The position numbers and the translations under genes are program-made. A model generated the notes under the pieces. That model saw nothing but the letters and a program-made list of their open reading frames with translations, was not told where the DNA came from and made no database searches. 64,000 nucleotides of DNA from Postechiella marina (GTDB taxonomy: Bacteria > Bacteroidota > Bacteroidia > Flavobacteriales > Flavobacteriaceae). Numbering within the stretch: position 1 is the first letter of the stretch; the number at the start of each line of letters is the position of its first letter. This document shows, piece after piece, positions 38,501-46,267 of the stretch. The stretch lies in contig NZ_BAABCA010000005.1 in the NCBI RefSeq assembly GCF_039538365.1, positions 62,001 to 126,000 of the forward strand, read 5' to 3'.

Positions 38501-39993
38501 AGCCACTACCTTCGTGTACCAATTTAATATTTCCTAGAGATGGAGCTACAAATGTTGCTATAGACACTAATATTGAGTGGACAACCATTGCAGAAGCTAA
38601 CTCTTATAAATTAACAGTTAATGCTAGTAATAGCACAGCAAATAATGTGACAGATTTAATTATATCTAACGGAAACACTTATAGTTTCCCAAATCATTTC
38701 GATCAAAATGAAACAGTTAGTGTAACTCTAATTCCTCTTAACACCTCTGGTGATGCTATAGGCTGTAATCAAGAAAATTTTGAAACTGGCGATTTTGCTA
38801 ATTCCGATCCTCCAACATGTACAAACCTTATCAATCCTCTTAATAATGCTACAGATGTTTCTATAGAAACAAACTTAAGTTGGACTTCTGTTAATAGAGC
38901 CACTGGTTACAAACTATCTATTGGAACAAACGCTGGTGCTAATAATATTTTAAATAATGAAGATGTTGGTAATATTACATCTTATGATTTAGTTGATGAT
39001 TTACCCGAAACCACCACTATTTTTGTAACCATAACTCCTTATAACAACATAGGTGATGCTATAGGATGCCATGAAGAATCTTTTACAACTGAAACCTTAC
39101 CTACCGCTCCAAATTGCACAACTTTATCATCGCCCATAAATAATGCTACAAATGTAGATATAACCACAAATTTAAGTTGGAACATCGCTACAGATGCCAC
39201 AGGTTACAAATTATCTGTTGGAACAAATACTGGCGCTAACAATATTTTAAATAATGAAGATATTGGAAATATCACATCTTATAATTTTTCTAATAATTTA
39301 CCAGAAACCACTACCATTTTTGTAACCATTATACCTTATAACAATATAGGTGATGCTATAGGATGCTATGAAGAATCTTTTACAACTGAAACCTTACCTA
39401 CCGCTCCAAATTGCACCACTCTTATTTATCCTAATCATAATGCCATTGACATAGATGCTAGTACAGATATTACCTGGGAAACCGTTTTAAATGCAGATGG
39501 CTATAAAATATCTTTAGGAACCACACCAAAAGGAACCGATGTTTTAAACAATATAGATGTTGGTTTTACAACCTCTTACAGTTTAAATGAAGCCCTAGAA
39601 CTGGGCACAACGTATTATATAAACATTACACCATACAACAGTGTTGGAGATGCTAATTCTTGTTCAGAAAAAATATTTACGACCTTATCCCCTCCTAAAA
39701 ACGATGTTAAATACGGTTTTTCTCCTGATGGAGATGGTATTAACGACTTTTGGACAATTGATGGCATGGAAAATCACCCAGATAATATGGTTACAATTTA
39801 TAACCGCTGGGGAGATATGGTTTTCCAAACACAAGGCTACAACAATACAACAAATGTATTTAAAGGTATAGCCAATAAAAAAACAAAAATGGGAGCTGGT
39901 GTATTACCAGAAGGTACATACTTCTTTCAATTTACCATTAATGGCGCTCATAATTTTGACAAACTAAAAGGTTTCGTTGTTATAAAAAGATAA
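32587..39993 (+). CDS. Giant BspA-family LRR surface protein with Ig-like modules and type B T9SS sorting domain
   Basis: 2468 residues with a signal peptide (about 1-19). Two large homologous modules follow. Each starts with a PKD-like cap (INWGDGN then DITHTY; the second has IDWGDGQ then DITHTY), continues with BspA/DUF285 repeats of about 25-30 residues of the form FNQPLNNWDVSNVTNMSQMF, and closes with a cap containing ENYDNTLIAWS and YCDA. The LRR blocks span about 95-535 and 805-1350. One Ig/Fn3-like module follows block one (C-T-x-I/L through EISFTV). Ten more follow block two (C-T-x-L-x-x-P-L to GDAxGC and ESFTT). The C-terminal 95 residues are a CHU_C-type T9SS domain (FSPDGDGINDFW). 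Such proteins are surface adhesins linked to gliding. A PorP/SprF gene follows after 10 bp and probably helps export or anchor it. Confidence 0.92.
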   Translation: MKYILGLLFLFSSISLFSQTEFISTWKTSNISTGSSANNAVRIPTNPAYTTYNYNINWGDGNTDSNVTGDITHTYASSGTYTIEISGDFPSIYFNNSGDVEKIIEILSWGNIQWQSMENAFYGCTNLNFDAIDSPDLSQATSLKNMFRDATSFTGIVNDWDVSTITDISGIFSNCNIFNRPVDNWTTNSVTDMSETFKNTAFNQPLDNWNTASVTNMKDMLYACVNFNQNINNWNVGKVTDMSGMFIACRRFNQPLNNWNVSQVTDMSLMFFRTNDFNQDLSKWKVGNVTNMQRMFDECAINYPMNDWDVSKVTNMSQMFTSTPNFNQPLNKWDVANVTNMSGMFESAQAFNQPINSWNVSAVTNMSSMFGSHSTYNQSVFNQPINSWNVSAVTNMSSMFSNNQVFNQNLNDWDVSAVINMYQMFNNTDAFNQPLNNWDVSNVTNMSQMFRQNDGFNQTLNSWDTSSLTNISSIFANNTIYNQSINNWNISKISNMSNAFSNASAFNQNLGVWDISNVSNMTNMLSNSNISQENYDNTLIAWSGLTVKTGINLGATNLQYCDALSQRQNLIDNHGWTITGDAVNCSYVLCTEITMPHASDTETPANSDIRWNPAPNATGYRVTIEFERNGIRNYVTINGNPANNYDVGNVVGVSFTNEFMANDMVFATVVPYNNEGPATGCQEISFTVVESWVNSPDAFKLTYDTRILKNGTTAANQLKIEANTGYPDYLVYDYSIDWGDGQYDNHVSNDITHTYLTPGIYTVSIIGDFPAPQHYYSNTDAIKLLSIDQWGTQVWQSMNLGFYYCENMEYKATDTPNLSNVTNMSNMFAGCNLFNGNINDWDVSNVTNMSYFLIGARSFNQPLNLWNVSNVENMSGMFFSCKEFNQPIGNWTTTSVTNTSRMFNGASVFNDPLNDWDVSKVVDMNQMFANTNAFNQPLNKWDVSQVLDMSEMFQNTMVFNQDIGVWDVSKVTDMSSMFSNAGVFNQPLNTWDVSSVTTTSSMFSNADAFNQPLEDWDVLAVTNMASMFSGAQSFNQDISKWQVTNVINMSYMFSNAIAFNQPLNTWDVNSVVNMRATFRNASVFNQPLDNWDVSAVANMTEMFEDASLFNQPINIWNVSSVTLMESMFEDAISFNQPLNSWNTAVVTNFEAMFKGALLFNEPLSNWNTGEALTMKAMFREAATFNQNIDSWNVSFVTTLEAMFNDAITYNQNMNSWNVASVTTTEDMFKGATTFNGDISAWNVRGVTTMEEMFSNATSFNQNLNNWRVLGVNNMDYMFREASTYNQTMNLWNLGDVSMRSTFFNATALNQYLGDWDVSHVTNMNDMLDNTALTRENYDNTLIAWSEQTLINSITLGAQGLPYCDAQEERQAIIDTYGWIFDQDVRDCPIPECTQLASPLNGDTNVPVNTNINWNAALFAQGYRLTVGTSPAGNDIVNNTTIINETSYEFASDFNIGAIIYVTIIPFNDEGDALGPCIEESFTISSNPATIPECTSLTEPLNSDTDVAVTTNLSWTPISNADGYKLTVGTSSGSNDILNNEDVGNVITYNFPTNLPEDSDIFVTITPYNSEGDASGCSQENFHTEIIPVPPTCTSLTSPLNQATDVAINTQLSWNAISNATGYLVIVGITSGGIEVVNNIDVGNFTTYDIPNDLQEARLHYVTIIPYNDEGDAMGCIEETFTTEDLSTTPPCTTLSTPLNNATEVDPSTSIAWTSTTTATGYKLIVGTTSGGTEVFSGDVGNVTTHNLTSNLPESTVIYVTVTPYNANGDALGCTEESFTTNGVPLCTSLISPLNATTNVANNTELEWTPTANTSGYKLTVNASSSTANNITNFNVTTSTTYTFANNFEQGETVTVTITPYNGIGDAIGCTSESFTIKPIPTCTTLSNPIAGAVNMEINSDITWNTVTDATGYKLTVTGSESTANNITEFNTTATTYNFANNFEPGETVTVSITPYNESGDAINCTSESFTIKPLPSCTNLIFPRDGATNVAIDTNIEWTTIAEANSYKLTVNASNSTANNVTDLIISNGNTYSFPNHFDQNETVSVTLIPLNTSGDAIGCNQENFETGDFANSDPPTCTNLINPLNNATDVSIETNLSWTSVNRATGYKLSIGTNAGANNILNNEDVGNITSYDLVDDLPETTTIFVTITPYNNIGDAIGCHEESFTTETLPTAPNCTTLSSPINNATNVDITTNLSWNIATDATGYKLSVGTNTGANNILNNEDIGNITSYNFSNNLPETTTIFVTIIPYNNIGDAIGCYEESFTTETLPTAPNCTTLIYPNHNAIDIDASTDITWETVLNADGYKISLGTTPKGTDVLNNIDVGFTTSYSLNEALELGTTYYINITPYNSVGDANSCSEKIFTTLSPPKNDVKYGFSPDGDGINDFWTIDGMENHPDNMVTIYNRWGDMVFQTQGYNNTTNVFKGIANKKTKMGAGVLPEGTYFFQFTINGAHNFDKLKGFVVIKR
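33637..33786 (+). repeat. Recent 90-bp duplication within the LRR coding region
   Basis: The 60 bases at 33637-33696 recur at 33727-33786 with one visible mismatch, a 90-bp period (30 codons). Neighbouring LRR units are far more diverged at DNA level. The duplication stays in frame. Confidence 0.85.
39052..39416 (+). repeat. 297-bp duplicated Ig-like module
   Basis: A segment of about 68 bases at 39052-39119 is repeated almost exactly at 39349-39416. The offset of 297 bp equals one 99-codon Ig-like module. Modules nine and ten of the row are therefore the youngest duplicates. Confidence 0.75.
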
Positions 39994-40003
39994 ACCCTAA
40001 CAA

Positions 40004-40924
40004 ATGAATATTACAAAAAAAATAATAGCTTTAGCTATATTAATTGGGTTTACAATTTGCTTAAATGCACAACAAACCCCTATGTTTTCAGAGTATAACT
40101 ACAATCCATTTTTAATAAACTCTGCTTATGCTGGTTTAACTAGAAACACAGAGTTTTCTATGAGCAACGCTGGCTTTTTTAATCAATTTGAAGGTAGCCC
40201 TAGAAGTTTTTCTTTTAGCGGGCACGGGGCATTAAGTAACAATAAAATGGGGCTTGGTGCTGGTATAATTCGAGACGAAATAGGAGTTACTACATCCACT
40301 TCTTTTTTTGCAGCCTATTCTTATAAAATATTTTTCGATTTTAAAAGTAACAGGCCTTACTGGCAACTCTACGATGCTGGTGTTCTATCTTTTGGCATTA
40401 CTGCAGGTTTGCAGCAATACCAAAACAACTTAACAGAATTGGGTATTATAACCGATCCAAAGTTTGCTCAAGATATAAACACATCTATACCAACAGTGGG
40501 TTTAAGCTTTTTATTTAACCATGCTTCTTTTTATGTCGGGTTTTCTACTCCAAATGTTATAGGAGACGCCTTAGCATCAAACGATAGATTGATTTTAAAA
40601 AGTCCTTTTTATGGATATTTAGGCTATCGTATTTACAGTAACCGTTTTCGCGATTTAATGATAAAACCTAATCTCTTATTAAAACATGAAGAAGGCTCCC
40701 CGTTACAAGCAGACATTAACGTTGCTGTTAGTTTTAAAAACAAATTTGAAATAGGAACAGGTTATAGAACAAGTAATTCTATAAACTTTTTAGCAGGATT
40801 TTATTTATTTAATAATATTCGGGCTATTTATAACTACAATATAGCTAATAAAAATTCTCCTTTAGGTAATACACATGGCTTTATACTAAGCCTACAACTT
40901 GGAGATGGTTATCAAACTAACTAA
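40004..40924 (+). CDS. PorP/SprF family type IX secretion outer-membrane protein
   Basis: 306 residues with a signal peptide ending near NAQ (about residue 22). The mature part starts with PMFSEYNYNPFLINSAYAG, the typical PorP/SprF opening (a porin-like beta-barrel of 12-14 strands), and continues with alternating aromatic/glycine strands to the end. SprF-type proteins are encoded directly after CHU_C-type cargo genes and are needed for export or anchoring of that partner. Here only 10 bp separate it from the giant LRR gene, so the two form an operon. The pair is closed by a terminator. Confidence 0.92.
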   Translation: MNITKKIIALAILIGFTICLNAQQTPMFSEYNYNPFLINSAYAGLTRNTEFSMSNAGFFNQFEGSPRSFSFSGHGALSNNKMGLGAGIIRDEIGVTTSTSFFAAYSYKIFFDFKSNRPYWQLYDAGVLSFGITAGLQQYQNNLTELGIITDPKFAQDINTSIPTVGLSFLFNHASFYVGFSTPNVIGDALASNDRLILKSPFYGYLGYRIYSNRFRDLMIKPNLLLKHEEGSPLQADINVAVSFKNKFEIGTGYRTSNSINFLAGFYLFNNIRAIYNYNIANKNSPLGNTHGFILSLQLGDGYQTN

Positions 40925-40936
40925 ATTTACAAAAGT

Positions 40937-40965
40937 AAAACAGATGCAAAAATGCATCTGTTTTT
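40937..40965. terminator. Bidirectional terminator between the porP/sprF-type gene and sppA
   Basis: AAAACAGATGCA (40937-40948) pairs with TGCATCTGTTTT (40953-40964) around loop AAAA, followed by T-rich sequence. The flanking genes converge here. Confidence 0.88.
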
Positions 40966-40989
40966 ATTTTAAAAACTATTAAAATAGTT

Positions 40990-42753
40990 TTATTTAATTT
41001 CTACATCAAAAGGAAATAATAGTTGCACACCTTTACGTTTCGACATAGCCTTTATTTCTTTCAATATTTTATAATTTTCTTCTCCTAGCTCTTCTATTAA
41101 AATAGACTCTTTTGTTTTAACCAAACCAAAATCTTCTAGCATTTTATCTAAGTTTTTTTCAAACACTGGGAATTCTTGAATTTTATAACTATCCATTTCT
41201 ACTTGTTGTGCAGCATATTGTAAAGCTAAATCTAATCCACCTAACTCATCTACCAACCCATTCTTTAAAGCATCACTTCCTGTCCACACTCGACCTTGAG
41301 CAATAGTCTTCACATCATCTTGTGTCATATTTCTTCCTTCTGCCACTCTACCAGTAAACAATTCATAAATATCTACAATTCCTTCTTTAATAAATGCACG
41401 TTGCTCATCATTTAAATGCTCAAAAAAGCTATAAGTTACTGCATTTTTATTTGTTACTACCTGTTCTGCATTTATTCCCCAACTATCTGCCAGTTCTTTT
41501 GCATTAGGCAATGTGCCAAAAACACCAATACTGCCCGTAATAGTTGTGGGTTCTGCAAAAATTCTATCGGCATTACAAGCAATATAATATCCTCCAGAAG
41601 CAGCTAAATTACCCATAGACACAATTACAGGTTTTACTTTTTTAGTAAGTTCTATTTCTCTCCAAATTAGCTCACTCGCTAAGGCACTTCCTCCGGGAGA
41701 ATTAATTCTTAAAACAACTGCTTTAATTTTATCGTCTTCCCTAGCTTTCTTTAAAGATTTGTTCATACTGCCTTGCCCAACAAAACCTAAATCGCCTTCA
41801 CCATAAATTATTTCACCTTCTGCATAAATAACAGCAATCTTATTTTTATAATTTCCTTTTCTAACTTTAGGCGCAACATATTTAGCATACTTTTTAATGG
41901 TAATACGCTCAAGTTTCTTTTTGTCTTCAACATTTATAGCTTGCTTTAAATCGCCAATATACTCATCGTAGTAAGCAACACGATCTACCAAATTAGCTGC
42001 TTTAGCTAATTTCGCATTTCTAGCTAAAAGGCTATCTGCAATAGTATTAAGTCTAGTAACAGTAACACCTCTACTGTCTGATATTTCTTTTTTTATCTCG
42101 CTCCAAATAGAATTTAAATACACCGTTATTTGTTCTCTATTATTTGCACTCATTTTGTTTGCTAAATAAGGCTCTACAGCACTTTTATACTTACCAAAAC
42201 GAACAACTTCCATTTTTAAACCCGATTTTTCTTGAAAATCTTTATAGTATAAACGCTGAGAATACAAACCCTTAAACTCCATAGCTCCAACAGGGTTTAT
42301 ATAAACAGTATCTGCAACCGAGCTTAAATAATAATCTTTCTGTGTGTAAATATCGGCGTAAGCAGTTATAAATTTCCCTGACGTTTTAAACTTTAATAAA
42401 GCATCCCGAAGCGCTTTTGTTTGAGATATACCAGCATTAATAAAATTATTTTCGATAGAAATTCCTTTAATATTATTATCTGTTGCTGCATAATTAATGG
42501 CATCAATAATATTAAAAAGGCCATTTTTTTCGTTTTCATTTAAAAAAGGATACTCAGCAAATTCTGTTTTACCTGCATAATCTTTAATAGGAAAATCTAA
42601 TTTTAAATCTAATACCGTATTGGGTTTTACTTTAATTTCTTGTTCAGATCCAGATCCAAACAAAACACCTAAAAGAAATAAACCAACAAAACAAATAACA
42701 CAGAAAATTATAATTCCTGTAATTGTAGATAAAACGCGCTTAAAAAAATTCAT
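40990..42753 (-). CDS. sppA: Signal peptide peptidase SppA, 67K type
   Basis: 587 residues, the length of the duplicated (67K) SppA form. One N-terminal membrane helix (about 8-32) anchors it in the inner membrane with the body in the periplasm. Two S49 peptidase domains follow. The first carries the general-base lysine region FGKYKSAVEPY. The second carries the serine nucleophile region NLAASGGYYIAC and VVLRINSPGGSALAS. SppA degrades signal peptides released after secretion, fitting a genome with heavy T9SS/Sec traffic. It is transcribed alone, divergent from mutS2 with a 142-bp intergenic region. Confidence 0.93.
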   Translation of the reverse strand: MNFFKRVLSTITGIIIFCVICFVGLFLLGVLFGSGSEQEIKVKPNTVLDLKLDFPIKDYAGKTEFAEYPFLNENEKNGLFNIIDAINYAATDNNIKGISIENNFINAGISQTKALRDALLKFKTSGKFITAYADIYTQKDYYLSSVADTVYINPVGAMEFKGLYSQRLYYKDFQEKSGLKMEVVRFGKYKSAVEPYLANKMSANNREQITVYLNSIWSEIKKEISDSRGVTVTRLNTIADSLLARNAKLAKAANLVDRVAYYDEYIGDLKQAINVEDKKKLERITIKKYAKYVAPKVRKGNYKNKIAVIYAEGEIIYGEGDLGFVGQGSMNKSLKKAREDDKIKAVVLRINSPGGSALASELIWREIELTKKVKPVIVSMGNLAASGGYYIACNADRIFAEPTTITGSIGVFGTLPNAKELADSWGINAEQVVTNKNAVTYSFFEHLNDEQRAFIKEGIVDIYELFTGRVAEGRNMTQDDVKTIAQGRVWTGSDALKNGLVDELGGLDLALQYAAQQVEMDSYKIQEFPVFEKNLDKMLEDFGLVKTKESILIEELGEENYKILKEIKAMSKRKGVQLLFPFDVEIK

Positions 42754-42859
42754 AAATTTATAGTTTCCGTATTAGTATTAAAATTGACGACGAAGTTACA
42801 AAGATTAGAAAAGAATTTATTTTAAATTGGTTTTCTCCTCATTTTCGCTCTATAGTTCC

Positions 42860-42867
42860 TAAATTTG
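42860..42867 (+). promoter_or_regulatory. -7 promoter box of mutS2
   Basis: TAAATTTG at 42860-42867 matches TAnnTTTG and is 28 bp before the start codon. No TTG is at the expected -33 spacing, so the assignment is tentative. Confidence 0.4.
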
Positions 42868-42895
42868 TGCTTTTACAACAGATTATGATTAACGA

Positions 42896-45064
42896 ATGAT
42901 TAATATTCACGATAAAACATTACAAGATTTAGAGTTTTCTACTGTTTTACAGCAAGTAAGCGAACTCTGTATTACACCTTTAGGTAACGAAAGTGTTTTA
43001 AAAATTTCACCTTACAAATCTAAAGAAGACTTACTTTATGCTTTAAAATTAACTAACGAATATTTATCTTCTTTTTATAACGATAATAGAATTCCTAATC
43101 ATGGTTTCGATTCTATTAGCAAAGAAATTAAACTTTTAAAAATAGAAAACACTTATTTAGAAGTACATAGCTTAAAAAAAATAGTATCTATTAGTATTAC
43201 AGCAAACGAAATTGTTACTTACTTAAAAAAGTTTAAAGAATACTACCCCGGACTTAACGACCATGCTTTTTATGTTGAGGTAACTAAAATAATTATAGAT
43301 AAAATAGATGGTATTGTAGATCGTTTTGGAGATATAAAAGACAATGCATCTCCTCTACTTTACGATTTAAGACAGTCTATAAACAGAATAAAAGGTAAAA
43401 TTAATGCTAGTTTTTCTACCGCATTAAACACGTATCATAATTTAGAATACTTAGATGATATTAGAGAGTCTGTTGTAGAAAACAAACGAGTACTTGCAGT
43501 AAAAGCCATGCACAGACGTAAGGTTAAAGGTTCTATAATGGGGAGCAGTAAAACCGGAAGCATTGTATATATTGAGCCAGAAACAACATTACAACACTCT
43601 AGAGAGTTAAATAATTTAGAGTTTGAAGAAAACGAAGAAATTAACCGTATTTTAAAAGAAGTTACCAATTTTATTCGTCCATTTCTGCCTTTATTAGAAA
43701 AATACCAAGCCTTTTTAATAGATATAGATGTAATATCAGCAAAAGCAAAATATGCCAAATCCATGAATGCTATTCTTCCAGAAATAGCAGAAGACCGCAG
43801 CATGTTTCTTCGCGACGCCTACCACCCTCTACTCTATTTAAATAATTTAGAGAATAAGCAAACTACGTTTCCGCAAACTATAAGCTTAGAACAAGACAGT
43901 AGAATTATAGTTATTTCTGGACCTAATGCAGGCGGAAAAAGTATTACTTTAAAAACAGTTGGGCTATTACAGGTTATGATACAAAGCGGACTCTTAATTC
44001 CTGTACACGAGCGTAGTAAAGTTTGCCTTTTCGATAGGGTTTTAAGCGATATTGGAGACAATCAATCTATAGAAAACCACTTAAGTACATATAGTTACAG
44101 ACTTAAACAAATGAACTATTTTCTTAAAAAATGTAACAAAAATACGCTGTTCCTTATCGATGAATTTGGAACTGGATCTGATCCTGAACTTGGTGGTGCT
44201 TTAGCAGAAACTTTTCTAGAAGAATTTTACCATCGTGAAGCTTTTGGAATTATTACCACTCACTATTCTAACTTAAAAATATTGGCTAACGAGTTGCCAA
44301 ACATGTTAAATGCCAACATGCTATTTGACGAGCGCACGTTAGAACCTTTATTTAAACTTGTTATTGGACAAGCAGGTAGCAGTTTTACTTTTGAAGTTGC
44401 ACAAAAAAATGGTATCCCGTACAGTTTAATAAATCGTGCTAAGAAAAAAATAGAACGCAGTAAAGTTCGTTTTGATGCTACTATTGCAAAACTTCAAAAA
44501 GAACGTTCTCGTCTTGAAAAAACAGGACAGTCACTTAAACAAAACGAGAAAAAGAAAATTGAAGAAGCCGATAAACTTGAAGAAATAAACAATAAAATTC
44601 AAAAAAAACTAGAAAGCTATCAAGAATTATACGACAGCAATCAACGTCTTATCTATCTAGGCCAAAAGGTAAACGATATAGCCGAAAAGTACTTTAACAA
44701 CAAGCAAAAACGTCCATTAATGGATGAGCTTTTTAGACTTGTACAAATAGAAAACTCTAAACGCAAAAAAATAACAGCCAAGCAAAAAAAGAAAGTTAAG
44801 GCTAAAGAAATACAAGTAAAAAAAGAGGTAGAAAAGAAAGTTGAAATTATTCGCGAAAAGAAAAAGGAAGCCAAGAAAAAGGCTATAGAAAACCCAAAAC
44901 CAAAAGCTATTATTAGACTTGGAGACCGCGTACGTATGGAAGACGGTCGCTCTATTGGTACCGTAGATAAAATTGAAAAAAACAAAGCTGTTGTTAATTA
45001 TGGTATATTTACGACTAACGTTAGTATAGACCAATTAGAGCTTGTAGAAGCTATGAAGAAATGA
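42896..45064 (+). CDS. MutS2-type ATPase lacking the Smr nuclease domain
   Basis: 722 residues. The N-terminal helical clamp/lever region (about 1-300) is followed by the MutS-type ATPase with Walker A GPNAGGKS, LFDRVLSDIGDNQSIENHLSTYS and Walker B LIDEFGTGSDPELGG. A long Lys/Glu-rich coiled coil (about 520-670) leads to a KOW-like C-terminal module with RLGDRVRMEDG. Canonical MutS2 ends with a Smr endonuclease domain; none is present here. MutS2 proteins act on branched DNA to limit recombination and rescue collided ribosomes. This short form probably keeps substrate recognition and ATPase but not the nicking activity. Its stop overlaps the start of the DCC gene (ATGA), so translation may be coupled. 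Confidence 0.88.
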   Translation: MINIHDKTLQDLEFSTVLQQVSELCITPLGNESVLKISPYKSKEDLLYALKLTNEYLSSFYNDNRIPNHGFDSISKEIKLLKIENTYLEVHSLKKIVSISITANEIVTYLKKFKEYYPGLNDHAFYVEVTKIIIDKIDGIVDRFGDIKDNASPLLYDLRQSINRIKGKINASFSTALNTYHNLEYLDDIRESVVENKRVLAVKAMHRRKVKGSIMGSSKTGSIVYIEPETTLQHSRELNNLEFEENEEINRILKEVTNFIRPFLPLLEKYQAFLIDIDVISAKAKYAKSMNAILPEIAEDRSMFLRDAYHPLLYLNNLENKQTTFPQTISLEQDSRIIVISGPNAGGKSITLKTVGLLQVMIQSGLLIPVHERSKVCLFDRVLSDIGDNQSIENHLSTYSYRLKQMNYFLKKCNKNTLFLIDEFGTGSDPELGGALAETFLEEFYHREAFGIITTHYSNLKILANELPNMLNANMLFDERTLEPLFKLVIGQAGSSFTFEVAQKNGIPYSLINRAKKKIERSKVRFDATIAKLQKERSRLEKTGQSLKQNEKKKIEEADKLEEINNKIQKKLESYQELYDSNQRLIYLGQKVNDIAEKYFNNKQKRPLMDELFRLVQIENSKRKKITAKQKKKVKAKEIQVKKEVEKKVEIIREKKKEAKKKAIENPKPKAIIRLGDRVRMEDGRSIGTVDKIEKNKAVVNYGIFTTNVSIDQLELVEAMKK

Positions 45065-45477
45065 TAAAGTTACCAAAAAACAAACAACTAATTCTTTTCG
45101 ATGGGGTTTGCAACCTATGTAACACCTCTGTGCAATACGTTATAAAACACGATAAAAAAGATTGCTTTATGTTTGCTCCTTTACAAAGTAATATAGGCAA
45201 ACAACTTATAAAAACTTATAATATAGACCCAAAAAAAACAGATTCTATTTTACTGTTTATACCAGAAAAAGGCATTGTATCCAAAAGTACAGCTGCTTTA
45301 AAAATAGCTTCAAAATTAGGCTTTCCTACTAATATTTTAAGTGTTTTTTTTATTGTACCTCCATTTATTCGCAACTGGGTTTACAGCTATATTGCTAAAA
45401 ACCGTTATAAATGGTATGGTAAAAAAGAAGCTTGTATGATACCAACTCCAAAATTAAAAAGTAAATTTTTAGAGTAA
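45061..45477 (+). CDS. DCC family thiol-disulfide oxidoreductase-like protein
   Basis: 138 residues. The family signature DxxCxxC is at D14-G-V-C17-N-L-C20. The rest follows the DUF393 pattern with FAPLQSNIGKQ and a central hydrophobic stretch (about 85-105). The fold is thioredoxin-like but substrates are not defined. The ATG overlaps the mutS2 stop by 4 bp, so it is the second gene of that operon. A Flavobacteriaceae-type intergenic repeat begins five bases after its stop. Confidence 0.88.
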   Translation: MIKLPKNKQLILFDGVCNLCNTSVQYVIKHDKKDCFMFAPLQSNIGKQLIKTYNIDPKKTDSILLFIPEKGIVSKSTAALKIASKLGFPTNILSVFFIVPPFIRNWVYSYIAKNRYKWYGKKEACMIPTPKLKSKFLE

Positions 45478-45482
45478 TGCAA

Positions 45483-45640
45483 TTTGGGCGCAACCTAAAA
45501 AGGTCGGGCTTTCAACTATATCTTTTTTAAAGGTTATTGCCCAAAATTTGTAACATGGCTGTCTACAAACTTCCAATTCAACACAAAAATATAGAATGGT
45601 AAGTAAAAAAAGGATGTCGTTTCAATCCCTTGCGCACGTA
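45483..45640 (+). repeat. Dispersed intergenic element, copy A
   Basis: The 5' part has GGGCGCAACC and GGTCGGGCTTTC followed by CTATATCTTTTTT; the 3' part has AAAAAAAGGATGTCG followed by TTTCAATCCCTTGCGCA. Both ends correspond to the element at 48629-48697 read on the minus strand. The centre contains unrelated AT-rich sequence, so this copy is longer than copy B. It lies directly after a gene end and may act as an extended terminator. Confidence 0.6.
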
Positions 45641-45757
45641 CTTGTTGTGGCTATTTTTAAACGTTTTATTTTTTTCTTTTTGCTATTCGTACTTATTATG
45701 TGTGCTAAAAAAATAAATTCTAATTTTAAGATACTTAGTTGTGGTTAAACACACACA

Positions 45758-46267
45758 GTCATGTCGAACGCAGTGAGATATTGCACTCGCTAATCACAAG
45801 AGTTTGGTTATGCGATTTCTCCTTTCGTCGAAATGACTAAACAACTATAAATTATACACGTACTGTCATGTCGAACGCAGTGAGACATCTCACTCTCAAC
45901 TCACAAGAGTTTGGTTATGCGATTTCTCCTTTCGTCGAAATGACTAAACAACTATAAATTATACACGTACTGTCATGTCGAACACAGTGAGACATCGCAC
46001 TCGCAACTCACTGAAGTCTGGTTATGCGATTTCTTCTTTTGTCGAAATGACTAAACAACTATAAATTATACACGTACTGTCATGTCGAACGCAGTGAGAC
46101 ATTGCACACTTTACTCACTGAAGTCTGGTTATGCGATTTCTTCTTTTATCGAAATGACTAAACAACTATAAATTATACACGTACTGTAATGTCGAACGCA
46201 GTGAGACATTGCACTCGTTAATCACTGGTGCTTTGCTATGGTGATTTTTGCTAAAATCGAAACGAAT
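45758..46267 (+). repeat. Left array of 107-bp REP-like hairpin repeats
   Basis: Units begin at 45758, 45865, 45972, 46079 and 46186, exactly 107 bp apart. Each unit is an 80-bp imperfect inverted repeat (left arm GTCATGTCGAACGCAGTGAG, right arm CTCCTTTCGTCGAAATGAC) plus a 27-bp spacer containing AAATTATACACGTACT. The first four are well conserved. The fifth is canonical only up to its centre at 46225 and then degenerate. No ORF is present. Sequence between 45641 and 45757 is AT-rich with nothing recognised. Confidence 0.93.

Noticed and set aside
44653..45034. Two overlapping minus-strand frames opposite the 3' end of mutS2
   Set aside because: They mirror the Lys/Glu-rich coiled coil and give Phe/Leu-rich nonsense translations.
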